A stretch of DNA of 64,000 nucleotides from Durusdinium trenchii (lineage: Eukaryota; Sar; Dinophyceae; Suessiales; Symbiodiniaceae): the NCBI GenBank assembly GCA_963970005.1, contig CAXAMN010013947.1:68047-132046 (forward strand). Direction: 5' to 3'. Made by a program: the position numbers and the translations under genes. Numbering within the stretch: position 1 is the stretch's first letter; each line of letters starts with the position of its first letter. The notes under the pieces were generated by a model, which made no database searches, was not told the DNA's origin, and worked only from the letters and a program-made list of their open reading frames with translations. Below, one piece after another: positions 35,638 to 43,475 of this stretch.

Positions 35638-36036
35638 TCAGGCGTGAACGATAACGAGACCGGTCCGAAGCAGCGCTATGGGGCCAGAGCGGTGACGAGG
35701 TCCCGTACTAGTGGCCACCGTGATGCCGTGCACTGGCCTGGTAGTAGACGTAGTCGAGCGGGGATGGGGTCCAGAATCAAAGCGATGGAGGGGTCGGTCG
35801 TAGCCCATCATAGATGTGGTCGTCGCTGGGGAGGATGAAGGCCGGGTGTCCGGAACCGAAACCGAAGGGAGAAGGAGGCGATGATCCACAAAGGAGATGC
35901 GTCCACGTAGTTCGGCATTAAGTTGTTCTGAGCTGTGGCGCAATGTGTGAATCAAACCGAAGGTGGTCATCAACTCATGGGTGTAGTGGAGAGCGGTTTG
36001 GGTGACCTGCAGCGCTTGAAGGATGGCAGAATCCAA
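35638..36036 (-). CDS. Unassigned open frame, exon-like N-terminus
   Basis: The first ~60 codons (from LRGLDSAILQALQVTQTALH to about VDHRLLLPSV) have a balanced, helical composition; the rest is Ser/Thr/Pro/Arg-rich. It starts after an in-frame TAA without ATG, so it could be an exon. No family recognised. Confidence 0.22.
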   Translation of the reverse strand: MDSAILQALQVTQTALHYTHELMTTFGLIHTLRHSSEQLNAELRGRISFVDHRLLLPSVSVPDTRPSSSPATTTSMMGYDRPLHRFDSGPHPRSTTSTTRPVHGITVATSTGPRHRSGPIALLRTGLVIVHA

Positions 36037-36049
36037 GCCACGTAGTTGT

Positions 36050-36390
36050 ACTTAGAGGGGAGGTAACACGCTCCAAAAAGGGAGGGGAAAGAATCGCCAA
36101 GCGGGTTGGTCGCTGCGGCCACGCACGGCCTGCCCGAGGCTGCCACCTTTGACCGCTATGGCCGCGTAAAGGCATAAGCCAGCTTGGAATTCAAAAATTC
36201 GACAGAAGTCTGAGTTTTGTCGGCCTAGGCCACCTACGCCCGCTCTGGGCATGTGCGTTTCCACGGCATTGGAAACATAGACCAACCCCCGTCCACAGGG
36301 GCCACTCTGCGGGCCTGGGCTCTCACTAGAAAAAACACATTTATAGAAATGCATACTGACTGAACAGCGGTAGCCTAAGAAATCAAATCC
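36050..36390 (-). repeat. Gamma plus alpha modules, degenerate inverted copy
   Basis: On the minus strand this reads alpha (AGTCAGTATGCATTTC) then gamma: GGCCCGCAGAGTG, CCCCTGTGGACGGGG, TTTCC-aatgccgt-GGAAA, TGCCC-agAGC-GGGC, GTGGCCTAGGCCG, GGAATTCCAAG. The TTTCC/GGAAA hairpin replaces CGTTCCC/GGGAACG and ATCTCC/GGAGAT of other gamma copies, so pairing is kept by double changes. Confidence 0.6.
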
Positions 36391-36764
36391 TGAAAAACCA
36401 GGTGAGGGGGGCTGCGCGCCTTTAGTTAAAGGCCAGGGGTCCAACTCCACGATATGACGTTCGAAACGACGGCGGTCCGCGCGTGACTGCAGAATGCATT
36501 AGCACTTTACGACATAACTCAGCAAATGTTAAAAATCCAGCAGGTACACAGAGCTGATCAGGCTCTGCTTCCAGCACAAACACAATCAGCACCATCCGAG
36601 TGGATCCCTATGACTACAAGGGGCACACACACACACCTCTGCCCCGTCTCGTCCTCCTTCTCATGTCTTCATCTTTTGTCTTTGCTGCGCGCACACTTAC
36701 ACTACCGTCCTAGGCTTACAGAACTCTTTTTGCCTCTTTTGGGGGGGGCGTGTGTGTGTGTGTG

Positions 36765-36909
36765 TGTGTAACCCTTGGAATCATAGGGATCCTTTCGGAT
36801 TGTTTTGAGCTTTTAGCAGGGGGGGCTGGTTGTTCATGCAAGTACCAGCCCAACGAAGAGGCTTGCATTGAACACTGATATCGGTGGGGACGCTCACCGA
36901 CGTACCTGC
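36765..36909 (+). ncRNA. Structured beta module M5
   Basis: GT run, stem ACCCT...AGGG around TGGAATCAT, hairpin ATCC-TTTC-GGAT, then GCAGGGGGG. Stem A is GGCTGGT (36824-36830) with ACCAGCC (36844-36850). The loop GTTCATGCAAG (36832-36842) pairs with CTTGCATTGAAC (36862-36873, one bulged base). AACGAAG (36852-36858) separates A' and B'. Stem C is TCGGTGGG, loop GACG (36889-36892), CTCACCGA. Ends CGTACCTGC. Subtype differs from M1 and M7 in every stem. Confidence 0.55.
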
Positions 36910-37061
36910 ATTTTCCTTCTCCGGATGGCATGAGGCTAAGCCCAGAACCTCACTCGGCAGACATGAACGAACGTCGTCACCCTGTCGGACCGTCTTCGCT
37001 TTGAGCTTTTGGCCTTCTTTCCTCTTGAAGTCCTCAAGGTTCCCGTGGGTTGTACATGTAC

Positions 37062-37132
37062 TCTTAGGAAATGGAACCCTAGGCCGGCGTGTGGCACCGC
37101 ATTCAGTTCAGTACACAATATCTCAAGTGTGT
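37062..37132 (+). repeat. Alpha module
   Basis: CTTAGGAaATGGAACCCTAGG, CCGGCGTGTGGCACCGC, AGTTCAGTACACAATATC and a terminal GTGTG, directly followed by gamma. Confidence 0.6.
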
Positions 37133-37430
37133 TTGGCTTCGCGCCAACCCGGGATGAGCCCGCAGAGTGCCTCCCGTGGGCCCGTCGAACGGGTGTATGT
37201 CCAACGTTCCCCCGCGCTGGGAACGCAGATGTCCGCAGCGGACAGCAGGTGGCCTAGGCCGTACGTCCGATGATTTTTGTCTCATCTTTGGAATTCCAAG
37301 TTGGCTCATGCCTTCACGTGACCGCAGCGGTCCAAGCTGGCTTAACGCCTCAACGTGGTCAGGTCAGAGCGACCGAAGTACTTTTGAGGTTCATTGGAAC
37401 CTGTCGAGCACTTAGCTCCCCTTCTCCCCC
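37133..37430 (+). repeat. Gamma module
   Basis: Series of small hairpins: TTGGC-ttcgc-GCCAA, CCCGT-cga-ACGGG, CGTTCCC-cccgcgct-GGGAACG, TGTCC-gcAGC-GGACA, GACC-gcAGC-GGTC, around the fixed segment GTGGCCTAGGCCGTACGT and TTTGGAATTCCAAG. The NNAGC pentaloop is shared by hairpins with different stems. Confidence 0.6.
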
Positions 37431-37503
37431 TTCCCTCCCCGTTCTTTCTTTGCTTTCTGGCGTTTTCCTGAGTGCAATACTCAGGATCTCCCCTCTCTTT
37501 CTT

Positions 37504-37705
37504 GGGTGTGTCCTTGGACGATTGTTCGTAGCTGGGAACACCTTCCTTTCCTCTCCCTTTTTCTCCCTCTCTCTTTCTTTCCTTCTCTCTTTCCTCTCTT
37601 CACCCTCTTCCCTGGGTGTCCCTGGATGCTTCGTCATAGCTGGGAGCCCTTCTTTTTGGTGTGTCCCTGGACGCGTTTGTCGTAGCTGGGAGCACCTTTG
37701 TCTCC
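37504..37705 (+). repeat. Three ~40-base hairpin units in pyrimidine-rich DNA
   Basis: Units at about 37504, 37612 and 37660 share GTGTCC-y-TGGA...CGTAGCTGGGA and close with GGTGT...ACACC, GGGT...GCCC and GGTGT...GCACC, respectively. They are separated by C/T tracts. Confidence 0.5.
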
Positions 37706-37789
37706 TTCTTTCTTTCCCTCTCTTTTCTTCCTCCCCCTGCCCCCTCTTTCCTCGCGCGCGGCGTGTTTTACAAGCAAACTAGGCTTCTG

Positions 37790-38205
37790 CAACAGGTTTT
37801 TCTAATGAGGTTTGGTTTGTCATCGGTTTGTCCCCGTTCATTTGGTTCCCCTTTCATCGGCCCCCACAGACGGTTTTTTCCTCTTTTCTTTCATGTCTTT
37901 CTGTCTTCATGCCTCTTCATCCTCATCCTTTCTTTCTCTTGCGCGCACTTTCGTCCGGACCTTAGCTTGTACACATACACGCACGCGTACTTTACTTACA
38001 GCGAGGTTCAGGTGGCCCAGGTTCGTTACAATGAGGTTTGGCTCATCGGTTGTCCCTCTTCACTTGGTTCCTTTTCATCGGCAACCACACACACCTTTGT
38101 TTGTCTTGTCCTCCTCATTTTCATCTGTCCCTTTTGCGTGTACATGTGCCTACCTCCTTTCCGGGCAGGATGGAGGTCACACATGCCTCCCTTCGGGGAG
38201 GCGTG
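37790..38205 (+). repeat. Epsilon module pair
   Basis: Two related units, each with AATGAGGTTTGG...TCATCGG and a pyrimidine-rich body. It ends in the perfect hairpin GCCTCC-CTTCGG-GGAGGC (about 38185-38202) that leads into M6. Confidence 0.6.
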
Positions 38206-38210
38206 TGTGC

Positions 38211-38351
38211 GTAACCCTTGGAATCATAGGGATCCTTTCGGATTGTTTTGAGCTTTTAGCAGGGGGGCTGGTTGTTCATGCAAGTACCAGCCCAACGAAG
38301 AGGCTTGCATTGAACACTGATATCGGTGGGGACGCTCACCGACGTACCTGC
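38211..38351 (+). ncRNA. Structured beta module M6
   Basis: Near-identical to M5 (same A, B and C stems, GACG loop, CGTACCTGC). The copy is followed by an alpha module and then by M7. Confidence 0.55.
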
Positions 38352-38504
38352 ATTTTCCTTTTCCGGATGGCATGAGGCTAAGCCCAGAACCTCACTCGGC
38401 AGACATGAACGAACGTTGTCACCCTGTCGGACCGTCTTCGCTTTGAGCTTTTGGCCTTCTTTCCTCTTGAAGTCCTCAAGGTTCCCGTGGGTTGTACATG
38501 TACT

Positions 38505-38573
38505 CTTAGGAAATGGAACCCTAGGCCGGCGTGTGGCACTGCATTCAGTTCAGTACACAATATCTCAAGTGTG
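38505..38573 (+). repeat. Alpha module
   Basis: Near-identical to 37062-37132 but followed by a beta module (M7) instead of gamma, showing that modules are shuffled at the GT run. Confidence 0.6.
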
Positions 38574-38733
38574 TAACCCTTGGAATCATAGGGATCCTTT
38601 TGGATTTTTCAGGTTTGCCTTTCTGTTTTCTTTCACAGCAAGGGGGACTGTCTACCCCACAGAAGTGACAGTCCAACGAAGAGGCTTCTGTGGCGGTACT
38701 GATATCACTGGAGACGTCCAGTGACGTACCTGC
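38571..38733 (+). ncRNA. Structured beta module M7
   Basis: The cleanest copy of its subtype. CCCT-TGGAATCAT-AGGG stem, ATCC-TTTT-GGAT hairpin, TTCTTTCACAGCAAGGGG. Stem A is GGACTGTC (38645-38652) with GACAGTCC (38667-38674). Stem B is CCACAGAAG (38657-38665), inside the loop of A, with CTTCTGTGG (38685-38693), nine perfect pairs. Linker AACGAAG (38675-38681). Stem C is TCACTGGA (38705-38712), loop GACG, TCCAGTGA (38717-38724). GGTAC before stem C can also pair with GTACC after it. Ends CGTACCTGC (38725-38733). Confidence 0.6.
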
Positions 38734-38927
38734 GTTTTTCCTTCCTTCCTTCCTGAATGGCATGAGGCTAAGCCAAGAACCTCGAAGTTTTGATGTTTTC
38801 TTTGAACTGCAGATGCGAGCGGACCGTCGTCAGCCTGTTCGTCCGTCGTTCGATTTCTTCTTCTTTGGGCCATTTCTCCGTTTGAAGACCCCCAGGATTC
38901 GCTGGTTCCCTACCGATACTCTTAGGA

Positions 38928-38992
38928 CATGGAACCCTAGGCCGGCATGTGGCGCCGCTATCAAGTCAGTACGCATATCCATGAGTGTGTTT
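38928..38992 (+). repeat. Alpha module
   Basis: CTTAGGACATGGAACCCTAG, GGCATGTGGCGCCGC, TCAAGTCAGTACGCATATCC, ATGAGTGTG; followed by gamma. Confidence 0.6.
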
Positions 38993-39260
38993 GGCCACGT
39001 GCCAGCGGGATGAGCCCGCAGAGTGCCTCCCGTGGACCCGTTGAACGGGGGTTTGTCGTTATCTCCCTTGCTTTGGAGATGTACGTGCCCAGAGCGGGCG
39101 AAGGTGGCCTAGGCCGTACGTACGATGATTTTTGCCCCATCTTTGGAATTCCAAGTTGGCTCATGCCTGTACGTGACTGTAGCGGTCAAAGCAGCCAGCC
39201 ATTTCGGCAGGGCACAAGGTGACCACAGCGGTCAAAGCAAGTTTAAGGTCCATTGGGACC
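38990..39260 (+). repeat. Gamma module
   Basis: GCGGG-atga-GCCCGC, CCCGT-tga-ACGGG, ATCTCC-cttgcttt-GGAGAT, TGCCC-agAGC-GGGCG, GACT-gtAGC-GGTC, TGACC-acAGC-GGTCA. Two stems are changed relative to 37133-37430 on both strands while pairing is kept. Confidence 0.6.
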
Positions 39261-39264
39261 TGTC

Positions 39265-39722
39265 GCAACCTCGGATGCACACACAGCGTGCACATTGAAA
39301 CGAGGCAGGTCACCTAGGTCGTTGCAATGAGGTTTGGTCTCATCGGTTTCCGTCCCCTCCATTTGGTTCCCCTTTCACCACTTCCCCTTCACACACCTTT
39401 GATTCCTCCTTTCTTTCACGTCCTCCTGTCTTCATGTCTGGTCATCTCATCCTTTCCTTCGTTTGCGTGCACATTGGTCCCGGCCTTAGTGTGTACGTGC
39501 ACTTTTGCATACCTTTAAACACAGGTTTCAGGTCGCCCAGGTCTTTACAATGAGGTGGGCTTCATCGGGTGTCCCTGTGCGCTTGGTTCCTTTCTCATTT
39601 CCACCACACACACCTTTGCCCCGTCTCGTCCTCCTGTCATGTCTTCATTCTTTTGTCTTGCGCGCGCACACGTACACATTGGCCCTCACCTTAGTTTTAC
39701 GCCTCGCGAGGGGAGGCGTGTG
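39265..39722 (+). repeat. Epsilon module pair
   Basis: Two tandem units with AATGAGGTTTGGTCTCATCGG-like and AATGAGGTGGGCTTCATCGG-like hairpins. The first also contains GTGCAC...GTGCAC around TTGGTCCCGGCCTTAG. It ends in a GCCTC...GAGGC hairpin before M8. Confidence 0.6.
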
Positions 39723-39724
39723 CG

Positions 39725-39883
39725 TGTAACCCTTGGAATCATAGGGATCCTTTGGATTTTTCAGGTTTGCCTTTCTGTTTTCTTTCACAGCAGGGGGACT
39801 GTCTACCCCACAGAAGTGACAGTCCAACGAAGAGGCTTCTGTGACGGTACTGATATCACTGGAGACGTCCAGTGACGTACCTG
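39725..39883 (+). ncRNA. Structured beta module M8
   Basis: Near-identical to M7; stem B has one weakened terminal pair (CTTCTGTGA for CTTCTGTGG). Stems A and C, AACGAAG, GACG and CGTACCTGC are unchanged. Confidence 0.55.
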
Positions 39884-40071
39884 CGTTTTTCCTTCTTCCT
39901 TCCTGAATGGCGTGAGGCTAAGCCAAGAACCTCGAAGTTTTGATGTTTTCTTTGAACTGCAGATGCGAGCGGACCGTCGTCAGCCTGTTCGTCCGTCGTT
40001 CGATTTCTTCTTCTTTGGGCCATTTCTCCGGTTTGAAGACCCCCAGGATTCGCTGGTTCCCTACCGATACT

Positions 40072-40147
40072 CTTAGGACATGGAACCCTAGGCCGGCGTG
40101 TGGCACCGCTATCAAGTCAGTACGCATATCCATGAGTGTGTGTGTGT
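40072..40147 (+). repeat. Alpha module
   Basis: Near-identical to 38928-38992 and followed, after an extended GT run, by M9. Confidence 0.6.
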
Positions 40148-40253
40148 GTAACCTTTGGAGTCATAAGGTTCCTGTAAAAGCAGGGGGCTCGTGGACGCAT
40201 GGATGGCACGAGCCAACGAAGACCCATCCATGTCGTCGTGAAAACGTACCTGC
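40147..40253 (+). ncRNA. Structured beta module M9 (lacks stem C)
   Basis: Upstream stem AACCTT-TGGAGTCAT-AAGGTT is a compensated version of ACCCT/AGGG. Stem A is GGCTCGTG (40186-40193) with CACGAGCC (40207-40214). Stem B is GACGCATGGATGG (40194-40206) with CCATCCATGTCGTC (40224-40237, one bulged base), the longest of the family. AACGAAG is kept (40215-40221). Stem C is absent: the sequence reads GTGAAAACGTACCTGC directly, so the conserved end does not depend on stem C. Confidence 0.6.
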
Positions 40254-40459
40254 AATTTGATCCCTCCTGGGTTTGTGGGGTGACAGCTGGAGGATACCAA
40301 GCTTTGGTCCCTGCTTGTAACTAGAACAAGATCTTTCTTCTTGCTTCGGTTCTGCAGTCACGCATAGGGCTTTGCTTTTGCTTTCTTGCGTTTTGGAGTT
40401 TGGCCACCTAACGACTAGAAATGATCAGGCCCCACCTTACTACCTGACCTTTCAGGAAC

Positions 40460-40523
40460 TTGGTACCCTAGGTTGCCGTGTGGCGGGCGGCATTCGAGTC
40501 AGTACGCATTTCAATAAGTGTGT
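40460..40523 (+). repeat. Alpha module, divergent
   Basis: TTGGTACCCTAGGTTGCCG, GTGTGGCGGGCGG, TCGAGTCAGTACGCATTTC, AATAAGTGTGTG. Downstream the cluster stops. Confidence 0.5.
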
Positions 40524-43440
40524 GTCCGTGCCATTGGGGGAGGGAAAACATGCTGGTGGAAATTTGGCATGTCGCTGGGGAGCGGGACGATTGGTCCACG
40601 AGGCTTGTTGTTACATTGTTGTATCTGGTCTGTGGCACACCGAGTGGCCAAACTATATACGTCTGTGATGTTGCTGCGCCACGCCGTTTTGCGCGGCCTC
40701 GATGGAAAGTGCGTTCGCGTGATTGTGCGCCAAGTGTAAATTCAGCATGTCGCTGGGGACCGGGATGATGCGCGGTGTCCACGACGTTCGGTGATCCTCA
40801 TCACCATTATCACCACACCATCACCATCATCTTCTTCAACCCTCATCCTCGCCCTTGTCACTTGTCCTTCGACTCCGGGTGCCAGGCTTCCAAGTTCGCC
40901 TGCCGTTGGATCAGCTCCTTGCGCTCAAGGAAATGATGTGAGGTCATGACCCTGATGTTTCCAAGTGCCTCAATCCCTGAGTGCAGTCCCATCAGTCAAG
41001 GGATCCACGGGAAGTGCTTCACGGGCCAATGTAGAGGCTCCAGAAAGTGGGCTTGTCTGGAATCAAACTTTCTGAGGTCTTATGAGTTTTATGCTATCTT
41101 GTGATCTTATAGTCTCCACGTATTTGCCGTTCCCAAGCTCCAGCAAAGTGCCTTAGCAATGTTTGAAGAGCCTGATCTGCAGGCCTCATGCAACCAGATC
41201 AAACATGTGAGAGAGAAAGGGCGCAAAATGGTGCAAATGCTCGCATAAATGCTTTCGACTGGTGTAGCCAAGTTAGCCTTTGGTCCTGCGCAAGGATGTA
41301 AGTGGGAAGGCTGGGAAGGGTCGCGAAGTATAAGTACACGCCATCATTGTCATTGAGACAGGAGTGGAGCAACAAACACAATGGCAATTCGTGGATTCCC
41401 AGTATCCACAGTTCAAATGCAAAAGCTCAGATGCACTAACTTGTTGTGTTTCCTGGTGATTTGAAGAAACCACTGTCTTATGCCGTCCTGGTCCATCAAT
41501 GAAAAACCAACAGAATGTTCTCCCAGGCAAAGCTTAAACCCCTGTCAAAGCTTCACAAGGACTTCATTTGCCTAAGCTTCCGGTCCTAAAGTATCCGTGT
41601 TAAGTGCCCGCACAAGAAGGAGAGGCGTGTCTCCCACCTGCCCAAATGAGCCAAATATGACACCCTTCCGCATCGAAAATACTGTATTGAGATCGAGGGG
41701 CGCTTGTTCTCTATCAAAGAATCAGCAAACCTATGCTGAGAAGGCCAGGATTTGTGCTGTTCTTTGAAGGGACTCGCAAAGACCAAAAACAATCGAAGAA
41801 ACATGATGGTAGTGGCATCCCATGAGGTTTTGCCGTTTTCGGCCTATCCCCCTCAAAAACGGTACGAAGGGTTTTGCATCTTCCCATGGGATTGTCATAT
41901 TTTACATGGGATCTCCCTTGGATCCCAACGTTTTTTCATGTATATAATCGCAGGATCACCACTGGAGCTTTGCCTCATTAATCTCCTCAAAAGTGGCACC
42001 ACGAGCCAAGGCCTCATTCTCATTGAGGCCGCACGGCGTTCAAAAGCCAGAGGCAAACCAGGCATCCTTCGGTTCTAGTACCCTTTGTATCTACCACAGT
42101 GCCAGAAAAAGGACTTTCAGTACTTGATTCTAATTCTATTCAACTGATTCTAAAGAAGACTCAGTGACTTCTTGCATATCCTCAGCTCGCATGTGCCTCA
42201 ACGATCAAACTGCTTCGCAGCTGCTTCGCAGGCCTGCCGGGCCAGCGCCTCGTCTCGATCTTGTAGAGCTTCAAGGAGAAGTCGCCTGGCTTTGACGTTG
42301 CATGGCCTGTTTGCTCCAGATCCGTGTGAAATGGACCCCACAAGTTCGGAGAATCTTCGAACCCAGGCTGTAACAAGTGGCCAGTACTCTCTGTTTGCTA
42401 GAGGGCATTCGCTATATTTGGTGCGCAAGCTTAAGTAGCCGGACAAACGCCCAGCAGCTCATCTCCCAAGCTGATCAGGGTGGAGCGGCGTGTCACAAGT
42501 CTCCTGATGCTCTTCTGCTTCCTGTCCAAGAATTAGACTCAGAGTGCAGAGTGCTTGTATCACGGTACCTGTTGCTAAAGGGTCTGGAATCTAGAATGAA
42601 GAGTCGTGCTAGATGAGTTAAAAGGTAATGGTAATATATTTTATATAGTACAAATATGCACTCTTGCTCGTTCACATTTTTTAGGCTTCAGTATCCTGAT
42701 TGTACTTCGCCTGCCATGGCAAAGCCATGTCATGTGCAGTGTTGAAATGCATTCAATAACAATTGGGCAAGTTCCAGCAATGAAACTTGAGCAATGTTCC
42801 TGAGGGTGCGAGCGTAGGTAGAGTTGGTCATTCTCATCTGCATACGCAGCGGTTTCTCTAGCTCTCCACATTTGGAAACAGGTAGAGCACTACATTCGCA
42901 TAGGCATGCCAGAATAAGTAGAAACAACTGAAACCATAGTGCTGGTACAACTGGAATGGACCGAGTGTGAGATCAAGGTGCATGTCTGTGCATGTCTGTG
43001 CACGTCAAACCAGCCAGTTGAGAGCCCACACCGCAGCTGGTTGAAGTTTCGCAACAGTCTGAGCGAGTGAAGTTGGCACCGCATGGGGTGGTGGCGATCA
43101 CTCCGATGGAGCGAGCGATATTTCCAAGGTACAACATCCAACACGAATGACTGCCTGCTGACCTGCTATATAAAGTAAAGCAGCTGGGCTCCAACACGAA
43201 AGCGAAGCAAACAAGCAAAAAACACCCTTCACAACGTCTCCCAGCAGTTCTCTGGGCTGGCTGCTTTGGAGGCTCCCATGTATAAGGCCTCATGAGTCAA
43301 ACAAACCAAACAAGGTCAAACAACGGCTTGATTTGTGAGGAACTCGGCTGACGGCTCAGTTCGAAGGGACGGTGATTCTATACAAAGTGGTCCACAGAGT
43401 CCACGTCAAACAAAAGCCTCTGGACATCTTTTGCACGATA

Positions 43441-43475
43441 GACTATATACAGTATATATATATATATATTATATT
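43441..43475. repeat. TA microsatellite
   Basis: TATATATATATATATATTATAT-like run. Confidence 0.75.

Larger units (their letters stand above)
38571..40140 (+). repeat. Long inverted duplication, arm 1
   Basis: Module order beta-alpha-gamma-epsilon-epsilon-beta-alpha. The same order and near-identical sequence return in reverse orientation at 60358-61914. Both arms end at the GT run after the last alpha, where they diverge (M9 here, M12 in the other arm). Confidence 0.75.

Noticed and set aside
37270..38375. Open frames of 130-196 codons across the structured repeats
   Set aside because: They run through epsilon and beta modules in several frames, recur with every repeat copy and are broken by indels between copies; the conservation follows hairpins, not codons.
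38571..38733. Beta module as an HDV-like or hammerhead ribozyme
   Set aside because: The nesting of stems does not match HDV, and the hammerhead core CUGANGA...GAAA is not present around the stems; only a novel or divergent class could apply.
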